This document shows positions 56,375 to 64,000 of a DNA stretch of 64,000 nt, piece by piece. The translations under genes and the position numbers were made by a program. This DNA comes from Lachnospiraceae bacterium. GTDB taxonomy: Bacteria > Bacillota > Clostridia > Lachnospirales > Lachnospiraceae. The notes beneath the pieces were generated by a model. That model saw only the letters and a list, made by a program, of their open reading frames with translations, made no database searches and was not told where the DNA came from. Each line of letters begins with the position of its first letter. Within the stretch, counting starts at the first letter, position 1. Where the stretch lies: the NCBI GenBank assembly GCA_015057665.1, contig SVDY01000005.1:1-64000 (forward strand). The letters run 5' to 3'.

Positions 56375-57214
56375 CTATTTCTTTAACTCGTTGTAAATAT
56401 TAATGATACATGCAGTAATCAGTCTCTTGAAATCTACTGCTACACGATCTGCTGTCTCCTGCACTTCTTCATGAGAAAGAGGCTGGTCTAACATACCGCA
56501 TCCAAGGTTTGTAATACATGAAATACCACAGACCTTCATACCCATATGATTAGCCGCTACTGCTTCTGCTGCTGTACTCATACCTGCCGCATCTGCTCCA
56601 AGGATTCTGCACATCTTCACTTCATGAGGTGTTTCAAAATTAGGACCGGTAAGCTGGATATAAACACCTTCCTGAAGTTTAATATTCAGTTCTTTTGCAG
56701 TGTTTCTGATAATATCCTGCAAATCTTTCTTATAAATATCACTCATATCAGGGAAGCGGAGTCCAATCTCATCAATATTTGGTCCAATGAGAGGAGATGG
56801 AACAAAATTCATAATATGATCTGTAATCATCATAAAGTCACCGGCCTCATAGTCGTAATTCAGACCACCGGAAGCATTGGTAAGGAAGAGAACCTTCGCA
56901 CCCATCATCTTCATAAGACGAGTTGGCAGAACTACATCTGTCATCGGATAACCTTCATAATAATGTACGCGTCCCTGCATACAAACAACAGGTACACCAT
57001 TCACATAACCGAAGATATAACGGCCTTTATGTCCTGGAACTGTGGATACAGGAAATCCTTCAATGTCACTGTAGCTTAATGTATCTACAACATCGATTGT
57101 CTCGCCGAAATCACCAAGACCGGATCCTAAAATAAGGGCGATCTCAGGTTTAAAATCAATTCTTGCCTTTACGCTTTCATAACATTTTAATAATTTTTCA
57201 TATACTGGATTCAT
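56375..57214 (-). CDS. purine nucleoside phosphorylase (trimeric type)
   Basis: 279 residues of the PNP-I (PunA) family. The start is the ATG after GGAGG. GSGLGDF lies at 30-36, PGHKGR near 65, FLTNASGGL near 120, GMSTAAEA near 195 and ITN near 219. It splits inosine- or guanosine-type nucleosides with phosphate. In this cluster methylthioinosine is a logical substrate, giving hypoxanthine and MTR-1-phosphate; the AA in GMSTAAEA replaces the usual VPE and is worth checking. Confidence 0.92.
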   Translation of the reverse strand: MNPVYEKLLKCYESVKARIDFKPEIALILGSGLGDFGETIDVVDTLSYSDIEGFPVSTVPGHKGRYIFGYVNGVPVVCMQGRVHYYEGYPMTDVVLPTRLMKMMGAKVLFLTNASGGLNYDYEAGDFMMITDHIMNFVPSPLIGPNIDEIGLRFPDMSDIYKKDLQDIIRNTAKELNIKLQEGVYIQLTGPNFETPHEVKMCRILGADAAGMSTAAEAVAANHMGMKVCGISCITNLGCGMLDQPLSHEEVQETADRVAVDFKRLITACIINIYNELKK

Positions 57215-57362
57215 AGGTTTTCCTCCGTTATACATATATTTTAACCTTACAAAATAAGGTTATGATTAAAAATGATTATACCAATTTTTACCCTCTGTGA
57301 CAAGGAAGTTTGTCTCCTCCCTGACAATAATCCAATAAAAATATTGTAACTGATTCCGGATT

Positions 57363-57836
57363 CTACACGCCCGGATCTGTAAGCAGCAAATCTCCGTCCG
57401 CAGCAGTAGTTGCAAGCACGTCACACCGTTCATTACCTGGATGTCCCGCATGGCCTTTTACCCAGATAAAGTTTACTTGATGAATCTTTTTCGCCTCTAA
57501 AAGCCTCTTCCAAAGATCTATATTTTTTACCGGCTCCTTCTTTGAATTCTTCCAGTTATTTTTAAGCCAGCTGTCGATCCATCTGTCATTGAATGCCTTT
57601 ATCAGATATTGTGAATCGGAATAAAGATCTACCTCACATGGTTTTGTCAAAGCTTCCAATCCAACAATAGCGGCCATCAGCTCCATTCTGTTATTTGTCG
57701 TTTTTTTGTATCCTGCTGAAAACTCTCTTTCATGAAGATTGCCTTTGGAATCAATATACTGAATCACGGTTCCGTATCCTCCTGGACCATCCGGATTGCC
57801 TCTGGCTGAACCATCTGTATATATAGTAACTTTCAT
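57363..57836 (-). CDS. rnhA: ribonuclease HI
   Basis: 157 residues. The four catalytic acids are in YTDGSARGNPDGPGG, NNRMELMAAI, YSDSQYLI and GHAGHPGNERCD. It removes RNA from RNA-DNA hybrids. It is a bacterial type 1 enzyme without an extra N-terminal hybrid-binding domain. Upstream of the MTA cluster in the same direction, but likely independent. Confidence 0.96.
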   Translation of the reverse strand: MKVTIYTDGSARGNPDGPGGYGTVIQYIDSKGNLHEREFSAGYKKTTNNRMELMAAIVGLEALTKPCEVDLYSDSQYLIKAFNDRWIDSWLKNNWKNSKKEPVKNIDLWKRLLEAKKIHQVNFIWVKGHAGHPGNERCDVLATTAADGDLLLTDPGV

Positions 57837-57951
57837 AAATACCTCCGTCTGTTATTTGTCGTTTTCTATGCCGAACTATTTCATTCAAATCTTATCAAAA
57901 GTATATCTATTTCCAAATTTCCTGTCAACGTAACCTCTTCTATATCTTCTA

Positions 57952-57980
57952 TCATATTTATCATTTTTTATTCATATATT
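57952..57980 (+). promoter_or_regulatory. candidate SigE promoter of spoIVA
   Basis: TCATATT (57952-57958), 14 bases, CATATATT (57973-57980), a close match to the mother-cell SigE consensus as I remember it (KMATATT, 14-15 bases, CATACAHT). spoIVA is a known SigE gene in Bacillus. Confidence 0.5.
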
Positions 57981-58044
57981 TACATGAGCAATTACTGTAA
58001 TAACAAGAAGCAGAATAGAAATCAGGAAAGTGAGGATTACATAT

Positions 58045-59517
58045 ATGGAAACAGCCAGTCTTTACAAAGATATTCAGGGACGTACCGGCGGAGATATCTA
58101 TCTTGGAGTGGTAGGGCCCGTACGCACAGGAAAATCAACCTTTATCAAACATTTTATGGAACTTCTTGTTCTTCCGGGAATGGAACCTTCTCCCCTTCGT
58201 GACCGTGCAAAAGATGAACTGCCTCAATCTTCAGGTGGAAAAACCATCATGACAACAGAACCAAAATTTATTCCCCAGGAAGCTGCAAAAGTTCAGATAG
58301 ATGAGGAAATCACTCTTAACATCCGTCTCATTGACTGCGTCGGTTATATGGTGGAGGGAGCCTCCGGACATATGGAAAACAGTCAGGAACGGCTTGTAAA
58401 AACCCCTTGGTATGACTATGAAATACCTTTTACAAAAGCGGCAGAAATCGGTACCCGAAAAGTCATTACGGAACATTCCACTGTGGGCATTGTAATCACA
58501 TCCGATGGTTCCTTTGGGGATCTGACTCGGGCTGCATACGAGGCTGCTGAAGAGAGAACCATAAAGGAATTGAAACAGCTTCATAAACCTTTTATCCTTC
58601 TTTTAAATTCGCAATATCCACACAGCCAGGATGCAAAACAGCTTGCCGAAAAGCTATCAACAGCTTATGACTGTAACGTTCTTCCAATCAGCTGTGAACA
58701 GCTCCGGAAAGAAGACATTTATCGTATTATGAAAAGTATTCTTCTGGAATTCCCCGTTACTGCCCTCAACTTCTATCTTCCCAAATGGGTAGAATCTTTA
58801 TCAGTGGATCATTGGCTTAAATCAAGCCTGTTAGAAACAATACAGTCTTCATTTTCATCTATTATAAAAATGAAAGATCTCTATGGAATGGCTTTCCCAG
58901 AAAATGAATATGTAGAGTCATTAAAAATCGATTGCATTGATCTTTCTACTGGAAAAGTAAATATCTCCGTTCACTTTGACGATTCCTATTACTACAGGAT
59001 TATCAGTGATATGATAGAGATTCCAATTTCCAATGAATATGAATTTATGGATACGGTACGTGAACTTGCCAGCAAAAAAAGAGAATACGAAGAAGCTGCC
59101 GCTGCCCTCAATCAGGCACGACAGGCGGGCTACGGCATTATGAAACCGACCCGTTCTGATGTAACTTTAAAAGAGCCAGTCATCATCCGTCATGGTGGAA
59201 AATTCGGTGTGAAAATTCATGCCAGTGCCCCTTCTATTCATCTAATCAAAGCAAATATCTCTACGGAAATTGCTCCAATCGTAGGAACGGAAGATCAGGC
59301 AAAGGATCTGATCAACTACATTAAAGAAGAAGCCTCAAACGGTGAAGATTCCATCTGGAATGTAAACATTTTCGGTAAAACTATGGAACAGATGATTGCA
59401 GACGGCATTCAGGAGAAAGCTTCAAAGATACATAAGGAAAGTCAGTTAAAACTTCAGAACACTATGGAGAAAATTGTAAATGAAGGCAATGGAGGAATGG
59501 TCTGCATCATAATCTAA
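58045..59517 (+). CDS. spoIVA: stage IV sporulation protein A (SpoIVA), spore coat ATPase
   Basis: 490 residues (Bacillus 492). ATP-driven polymer that forms the base layer of the spore coat. Walker A GPVRTGKST at residues 24-32, preceded by DIQGRTGGDIYLGVV; a switch-like DCVGYMVEGASGH motif and a C-terminal targeting region ending GMVCIII. The start ATG has AGG at a suitable distance; a form five codons longer at GTG is less supported. Single gene, with a terminator shared with the convergent carboxypeptidase gene. Confidence 0.97.
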   Translation: METASLYKDIQGRTGGDIYLGVVGPVRTGKSTFIKHFMELLVLPGMEPSPLRDRAKDELPQSSGGKTIMTTEPKFIPQEAAKVQIDEEITLNIRLIDCVGYMVEGASGHMENSQERLVKTPWYDYEIPFTKAAEIGTRKVITEHSTVGIVITSDGSFGDLTRAAYEAAEERTIKELKQLHKPFILLLNSQYPHSQDAKQLAEKLSTAYDCNVLPISCEQLRKEDIYRIMKSILLEFPVTALNFYLPKWVESLSVDHWLKSSLLETIQSSFSSIIKMKDLYGMAFPENEYVESLKIDCIDLSTGKVNISVHFDDSYYYRIISDMIEIPISNEYEFMDTVRELASKKREYEEAAAALNQARQAGYGIMKPTRSDVTLKEPVIIRHGGKFGVKIHASAPSIHLIKANISTEIAPIVGTEDQAKDLINYIKEEASNGEDSIWNVNIFGKTMEQMIADGIQEKASKIHKESQLKLQNTMEKIVNEGNGGMVCIII

Positions 59518-59545
59518 AAAGAGGAGCGAAACCGCTCCTCTTTCT
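59518..59545. terminator. bidirectional terminator between spoIVA and the M32 carboxypeptidase gene
   Basis: AAAGAGGAGCG and CGCTCCTCTTT pair perfectly around AAAC, with A/T runs on both sides. It starts directly after the spoIVA stop. Confidence 0.9.
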
Positions 59546-59552
59546 GCTCCTA

Positions 59553-61058
59553 TTATAATTCATATAATGCAGAATATTTTTTAATAAGGTATTCCACGTA
59601 ATAATCCGGGTTGAAAGCTTCTCCCGTTGTCTCTAAAAGAAGTTCCTGCGTATTCTTAGATTCACCAAATCGATGAATGTGTTCTTTCAGATATTCCTGA
59701 ATCGGTTTTAAATTTCCCTCTTCCAGATAGGATTCCAGAGGCATCTCTTTCTCCATGTAATGATAAAGCTGTGCTGCGATGGCACTTCCTAATGCATAAG
59801 ATGGGAAGTAACCGATCATTCCGCCTGACCAGTGCATATCCTGAAGTATTCCTTCTGAATCAGTTGGAGGTACAACTCCTAAGTACTCTTCATATTTCTG
59901 ATTCCAGATCTTTGGTAATTCCATTACATCCACATCGTTTTCAAAAATCATCTTTTCCATCTCGTAACGAATCATGATGTGGAACGGATACGTCAGCTCA
60001 TCTGCTGCTGTACGGATGAGACCAGGTTCGGAGTAGTTAATGGCTCCATAGAACTCATCAAGAGAAACATCTCCAAGCTGTTCCGGGAAAAACGCCTGAA
60101 TCTTACTATAGAGATTCTTCCAGAAAGCTTTACTTCTTCCGAAATTATTCTCGTATAGTCTGGACTGGGATTCATGCATACTCATGCCTGCTCCTCCTCC
60201 GATTGGAGTAAGAGTGATTTCATCATCGATATCCTGCTCATAAAGTGCATGTCCAGTCTCATGTATCACGCAGAACAGAGCATATTCCAGTCCATTTTCA
60301 CGATAGAAACTGGTCAGTCTTACATCATGATTGTGAAGATTCGTCGTGAATGGGTGCATGCTTTCTGCAATCACACCCCGGTCCATATCAAAACCTACAT
60401 ATTCGGAAAGAAAACGGGCCATTTTTTTCTGTGTATCAATGTCATATGATCTATGGAGGCAGTCTCTTGAGATAAATCCTTTCTTTTCACGAATTTTCTG
60501 TACAAGAGGCACCAGTTCTGTGCGGAGCTTTCCAAAAAAGCCATCTAAGATCTCTGTTGTAAATCCTTCCGCAAAATCTTCCAGCTGCACATCATATAAA
60601 GGCTGGCCTTCTTTCTGTTTGTAGGAGGCAAATTTCTTCGTATAAGCAATAATATCCTTTAAGACAGGAGCAAAGGCTGCAAAATCATTATTTGTCTTTG
60701 CATATTCCCATGCAGACTTGGATTTTGCAAGGAGAAGCTGGTATTCCTGATATTCCTGTGGCGGAATCAGTTCCAGATCCTCGAAATTCTTCTTTACATT
60801 CTTTACAATGGCTTTCTCATAGGCAGTAAGTTCTGCCTGCTCTTTTTCTGTGGAAAGGGCCCAAAGTAAATCTTTTACTTCCTTGTTGATCAATGCTTTA
60901 TATCTCTCGCCGGATAATATGGCTACTGCCTTAGATGTATTGGCAAGTGCTTTCTTAGGTGCTAATGTACTGTTATCCCAGCTTAATAAAACAAGGGCTG
61001 TACGATAGGCATAGGCTTTATCCAGATGCGGCTTTAACTGTTCAAATAACTGACTCAT
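59553..61058 (-). CDS. M32-family metallo-carboxypeptidase
   Basis: 501 residues, as in Thermus/Pyrococcus carboxypeptidase Taq. Zinc motif HETGH at 266-270 with the third ligand in HESQSRLYENNFG around 298; the family DxRxT-like pattern appears as HDVRLTS near 244-250. Cytoplasmic, no signal peptide; it trims C-terminal residues from peptides. Downstream gene of the MATE exporter in the same direction. Confidence 0.95.
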   Translation of the reverse strand: MSQLFEQLKPHLDKAYAYRTALVLLSWDNSTLAPKKALANTSKAVAILSGERYKALINKEVKDLLWALSTEKEQAELTAYEKAIVKNVKKNFEDLELIPPQEYQEYQLLLAKSKSAWEYAKTNNDFAAFAPVLKDIIAYTKKFASYKQKEGQPLYDVQLEDFAEGFTTEILDGFFGKLRTELVPLVQKIREKKGFISRDCLHRSYDIDTQKKMARFLSEYVGFDMDRGVIAESMHPFTTNLHNHDVRLTSFYRENGLEYALFCVIHETGHALYEQDIDDEITLTPIGGGAGMSMHESQSRLYENNFGRSKAFWKNLYSKIQAFFPEQLGDVSLDEFYGAINYSEPGLIRTAADELTYPFHIMIRYEMEKMIFENDVDVMELPKIWNQKYEEYLGVVPPTDSEGILQDMHWSGGMIGYFPSYALGSAIAAQLYHYMEKEMPLESYLEEGNLKPIQEYLKEHIHRFGESKNTQELLLETTGEAFNPDYYVEYLIKKYSALYEL

Positions 61059-61074
61059 AATTACTTATCTCCTT

Positions 61075-62460
61075 TTATTTTTTTAATACTGCTTTTTCAC
61101 GCCATTTTCCTCTTCGATAGAAAATAACCGTAAGGGCTGCCCCGATTAACCAGGATGTTACAAGGGAATAGAACATACACTTTGGATCTCCAAGAGGATT
61201 TTCCGGAGTTTTGGATAAGTGTACGAATAAATAAGCTAAAGGTACTCGCAGAACTACGGTCTGCACAATAGAAATCCACATAGGTGTCATGGTATCTCCT
61301 GCTCCGCGCATAATACCGGAAAGACACTGGGTAACACCAACTGCAATATAACCTACTGCAAGGATCCGAAGCATGGTCATACCTACATTTACAAGTTCGA
61401 CAGTGTCTGTGAAAAATCCCATAAGATATTTGCCGAAGAATAAAATAACAAGAGTAATACAGGTAGAAGTGATGATACCAATCATTGTTCCCTGCTTTGC
61501 TCCCTCGGATACTCGTTTGTGATCTCCTGCTCCAATATTCTGTCCCGCATAGGTTGTCATAGCCGTTCCAAAGGACATGTTCGGAAGCATGGCAAATCCG
61601 TCTACACGCATGATTACTACGTTTGCAGCAATAAATAATTCTCCGAAAGTATTGGTAAGGGACTGGGATAAGAGCATGGACATGGAAAGGATTCCCTGTG
61701 TAATACCGGATGGAAGTCCGAGACGGATAACATTATCATAGATACCGCTTTGAAGCTTAAAGTATTTTACGCCAAAATCAAACATGTCAGACATTTTCAT
61801 CAGTTTACGGAAACATAATATTGCTGATACTCCCTGGGCAATGGCTGTCGCATAAGCAACACCTGAAACACCCATATTTAATTTGGCAACAAAGATAAGA
61901 TCCAGTACAATATTTAAAAAGCTGGCAACCATAAGATAGAACAGAGCTGAGACAGCATCTCCAAGACCTCTCAAAATACCACACAGAATATTATAATATG
62001 CAAGACCTGCAATGCCGATAAATAAAATCTGAAGATAGGAAGTACACCAGTCAATAATACTGGACGGAGTACCGAGAAGTTCCAGAAGCGGTCTTGCTCC
62101 CAATGTTGCTGCAATCATAATAAAGATAGACGCAATTCCCGTCAAAGTAATACAGTTACCGATTGTGACGGACAATTCTTCTCTCTTTCTCGCTCCATAA
62201 AACTGAGATACCATAATAGTAGCCCCTGTACTGATACCGACAAACAGAACAATTAACAAGTTAAAAATCGGTGTCGCACTTCCTACTGCGGCAAGAGCAT
62301 TATCTCCTACATATTTACCAACTACCACACTGTCTACAGTGTTATAAAGCTGCTGTGCCAGGTTCCCAAGCAGCATTGGAAAGGTAAAGATCAAAATCTT
62401 CTCCCATGGTCTTCCCACTGTCATATCGACAGCAGAAAAAAGTTTTCGAAACTTTTCCAT
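61075..62460 (-). CDS. MATE-family multidrug/metabolite exporter
   Basis: 461 residues with 12 predicted membrane segments in two halves (QLYNTVDSVVVGKYVG in the first, AGQNIGAGDHKRVSEG in the second). The N-terminus (DMTVGRPWEKILIFTFPMLLGNLAQQ) is typical of Clostridial MATE proteins. It exports cationic compounds by Na+ or H+ antiport; substrate unknown. It is followed directly by the carboxypeptidase gene. Confidence 0.93.
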   Translation of the reverse strand: MEKFRKLFSAVDMTVGRPWEKILIFTFPMLLGNLAQQLYNTVDSVVVGKYVGDNALAAVGSATPIFNLLIVLFVGISTGATIMVSQFYGARKREELSVTIGNCITLTGIASIFIMIAATLGARPLLELLGTPSSIIDWCTSYLQILFIGIAGLAYYNILCGILRGLGDAVSALFYLMVASFLNIVLDLIFVAKLNMGVSGVAYATAIAQGVSAILCFRKLMKMSDMFDFGVKYFKLQSGIYDNVIRLGLPSGITQGILSMSMLLSQSLTNTFGELFIAANVVIMRVDGFAMLPNMSFGTAMTTYAGQNIGAGDHKRVSEGAKQGTMIGIITSTCITLVILFFGKYLMGFFTDTVELVNVGMTMLRILAVGYIAVGVTQCLSGIMRGAGDTMTPMWISIVQTVVLRVPLAYLFVHLSKTPENPLGDPKCMFYSLVTSWLIGAALTVIFYRRGKWREKAVLKK

Positions 62461-62532
62461 TATTATCCTCCTTTTTTGTTTTTCACATGAATGTTGCTCT
62501 CTGGAATAGATGATTCATCCGATACATGGATA

Positions 62533-62562
62533 AATCCGAAAAGTTTTTCTGCTTTTCGGATT
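62533..62562 (-). terminator. hairpin after the Ntn-hydrolase-like gene
   Basis: AATCCGAAAAG and CTTTTCGGATT pair perfectly over 11 bp, 11 bases past the gene's stop. The following T-run is short, so termination may be partial. Confidence 0.65.
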
Positions 62563-62572
62563 GTTTAAGTTA

Positions 62573-63190
62573 TTATGCTTCTATATATTCAAATAAAATG
62601 TTATTATTTACTGTCTTGTCATTCCGGGATCCATTGAGAATGGTCTGTTTAAACACTTTCTCCACCTCGTTCTGCGTGATTGCATGAGTGCTTTCAAAGA
62701 GCTGCTTGCATACTTTCTTGTGATCGTAGTTGCTTCCATAAAGAGCCGACCAGCGGATTCCAAAGTCATTTAAAAGATTTTTCTGAATACTTAAGGATCC
62801 ATTATAATTATATACGTGCATGAACAATGGATTTCTCACAAGATCCCTGGACTGCGTGTGGAGCATCTTCCCGCAGACAATAATGCTGAAAAAACATTTC
62901 TCTCCCGTCTTAGCCAGCTCTTCCTCTGCCATCCTTGCACGATGTTCAATGGCTTCTGACATATTTACATTATCAAACATGGATTCTTCTTTAATCCCGC
63001 GTTCCAAAACAGGCTCAAGAATTGCTTTACAATATGGAATCTTTCCTGCAAATGCAACAATAAAATCTTCATTTATTTTAAAAACCTTACGGTAATTCTC
63101 ACTTAAGACCTGTCCCTGTTTGTCAAGAACACGCTGATCCCCGGCTACTACAATAAAGTTCTTATTCCCACCGGCTAATACTAAACTCAT
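62573..63190 (-). CDS. proteasome-fold Ntn-hydrolase-like protein, uncharacterised
   Basis: 205 residues from an ATG preceded by AGGAGG. After loss of Met the chain starts with Ser (S-L-V-L-A-G-G), and the order of residues follows proteasome beta subunits: Ser1 where the Thr1 nucleophile stands, Asp17 in VVAGDQR, Lys34 in NYRKVFKI (Lys33 in the archaeal subunit, one residue offset) and the VAFAGK turn after it. It is not HslV, which begins TT, and no hslU/clpY gene or Pup genes are near. The C-terminal half has no known match. Activity is not proven. Its promoter faces that of the encapsulin operon. Confidence 0.75.
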   Translation of the reverse strand: MSLVLAGGNKNFIVVAGDQRVLDKQGQVLSENYRKVFKINEDFIVAFAGKIPYCKAILEPVLERGIKEESMFDNVNMSEAIEHRARMAEEELAKTGEKCFFSIIVCGKMLHTQSRDLVRNPLFMHVYNYNGSLSIQKNLLNDFGIRWSALYGSNYDHKKVCKQLFESTHAITQNEVEKVFKQTILNGSRNDKTVNNNILFEYIEA

Positions 63191-63376
63191 ATGCTGATCC
63201 TCCTGTCTGAAACCGTTCCAGCCACACTTTATCTTTCGTTCCAATTTACATGGTACAAATTACTCTATGTGCATTTTATCACAATTTTATTTATGTGAAA
63301 ATATGTTTTTTTGTAAACTATGATAAATAAAATAGAATTTTTTTCTCCTGGCTCTTCTTATTAATGCTACTTTAAT

Positions 63377-63405
63377 TTGACTTGAAATGCAGATTCTGTT
63401 AAGAT
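63377..63405 (+). promoter_or_regulatory. promoter of the encapsulin operon
   Basis: TTGACT, 17 bases, TAAGAT, about 36 bases upstream of the ferritin start. The 250-base gap between the two divergent genes holds this and A/T-rich sequence; I see no clear Fur- or PerR-type palindrome. Confidence 0.55.
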
Positions 63406-63440
63406 AAACATAACTTAAAGAATAAAAGGAGGATATAATT

Positions 63441-63803
63441 ATGCCTAGTTTTCCAAATCCTTTTCCAGGAAATGTAGAAAGAAAAATGTCAAATGCGGAA
63501 CTGATGCAGGCTCTTCGTCACGACATCGCAGGTGAGCTGGAAGCGATTTTCCTTTATGATGCCCACTATCATGCAACAGATGACCCTGTAGCTAAAGCTA
63601 TTTTGGCAGACATTAGAGATGAAGAAAAAGTACACGTTGGAGAATTAATGACTCTTATGCGTCATCTTGACCCAAAAGAAACAGCATTCTTCTTAGAAGG
63701 CGAGGAAGAAGTTCATGAAATGTTAGAAGAACTGGGAATCGTGAAAAAAGAAGGAGAAATTGCTCCGGCAGCAGGCCCAACAGTAGGAAGCCTGGTAGAA
63801 TAG
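63441..63803 (+). CDS. encapsulated ferritin-like protein (EncFtn)
   Basis: 120 residues. Iron-storage cargo of encapsulin shells. Ferroxidase residues E32, E62 and H65 sit in GELEAIFLYDAH and RDEEKVH, the same numbers as I recall for Rhodospirillum EncFtn; E34 and Y39 are conserved. The last eight residues PTVGSLVE form the cargo-loading peptide (consensus around TVGSL) that docks inside the shell. Start behind AAAGGAGG; the shell gene follows 18 bases after the stop. Confidence 0.95.
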   Translation: MPSFPNPFPGNVERKMSNAELMQALRHDIAGELEAIFLYDAHYHATDDPVAKAILADIRDEEKVHVGELMTLMRHLDPKETAFFLEGEEEVHEMLEELGIVKKEGEIAPAAGPTVGSLVE

Positions 63804-63821
63804 TGTAAAGGAGGACTGACC

Positions 63822-64000
63822 ATGGATTATTTAGGAAGAAATGATGCACCAATCTCCGCTGAATTATGGCAGCAGATTGATGAAACAGTAATTAATAACG
63901 CAAAACAGCATATGGTTTGCCGCCGTTTCTTAAATATCTACGGACCTTTAGGAGCTGGCACATCTTATGTTGCAGTTGATTCAGCAGCAAAAGACGAATC
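63822..64000 (+). CDS. encapsulin shell protein, partial (3' end outside window)
   Basis: 59 residues visible, starting MDYLGRNDAPISAELWQQID at an ATG behind AAAGGAGG. The pattern (W..ID.......K......R.F..I.GP.G) matches the N-terminus of family 1 encapsulins (HK97-fold, linocin M18 type). The upstream cargo with a fitting C-terminal tag confirms it. The gene is cut by the window edge. Confidence 0.93.
   Translation, partial: MDYLGRNDAPISAELWQQIDETVINNAKQHMVCRRFLNIYGPLGAGTSYVAVDSAAKDE

Noticed and set aside
62573-63190. HslV protease
   Set aside because: HslV starts TT and is followed by hslU; here the first residue after Met is Ser and no ATPase partner is adjacent.

Overview
This 64 kb window is low-GC chromosomal DNA of a spore-forming-lineage Clostridium relative, most likely a Lachnospiraceae member. 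The evidence is the hrcA-grpE-dnaK-dnaJ-prmA-rsmE order, several sporulation genes (spoIIP, gpr, a GerMN protein, spoIVA), strong AGGAGG-type ribosome binding sites, frequent TTG/GTG starts and Gram-positive promoter forms. The genus cannot be fixed from the sequence alone. I see no rRNA, prophage, insertion sequence or CRISPR array; there is one tRNA (Trp).

Layout. 1-8 kb: a partial membrane protein, then the class I heat-shock operon read leftwards from a CIRCE operator, ending in two methyltransferase genes separated by a 330-bp imperfect palindrome. 8-18 kb: hemW, lepA, spoIIP, gpr, rpsT (with a textbook promoter and terminator), a MerR regulator, holA and comEC. 18-22 kb: GerMN protein, histidine kinase, response regulator and comEA. 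These sit in line with comEC, so the competence DNA-uptake genes bracket a two-component system. 22-34 kb: arginine biosynthesis, with argCJBD leftwards and argG...argH rightwards from a shared control region carrying ArgR-like boxes; a GH13-like hydrolase and a CmpB-type membrane protein lie between argG and argH. 34-40 kb: an MscS channel and an ilvD-ilvB-asd operon. 40-45 kb: an MBOAT/DHHW surface O-acylation pair, a small lipoprotein, MgtC, a small acidic protein coupled to an S51 peptidase, and tRNA-Trp. 45-53 kb: a DUF1624 membrane protein, radA, a conserved small protein, clpC behind a GntR regulator, and a PadR-HAAS signalling module. 53-58 kb: a methylthioadenosine (MTA) salvage cluster (MTA/SAH deaminase, MTR-1-P isomerase, MDR dehydrogenase, purine nucleoside phosphorylase) and rnhA. 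58-64 kb: spoIVA, an M32 carboxypeptidase, a MATE exporter, an unnamed proteasome-fold Ntn-hydrolase and, divergently, an encapsulated ferritin followed by the encapsulin shell gene, which runs off the right edge.

Most worth a second look: (1) the Ntn-hydrolase-like protein, which appears to keep a Ser1/Asp17/Lys34 catalytic layout and is divergent from the encapsulin operon; (2) the MTA salvage cluster, which implies a route through methylthioinosine and leaves the fate of the methylthio-sugar to the linked dehydrogenase; (3) two copies of a nested palindromic element near 34.1 and 52.7 kb whose inner stem shows a compensatory base change; (4) the long palindrome between prmA and rsmE; (5) short tandem duplications just upstream of five start codons.

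Limits: all functions are inferred by reading translated sequence against remembered family motifs. No search was run. Start codons were moved from the longest reading frame wherever a good ribosome binding site supported a shorter form.
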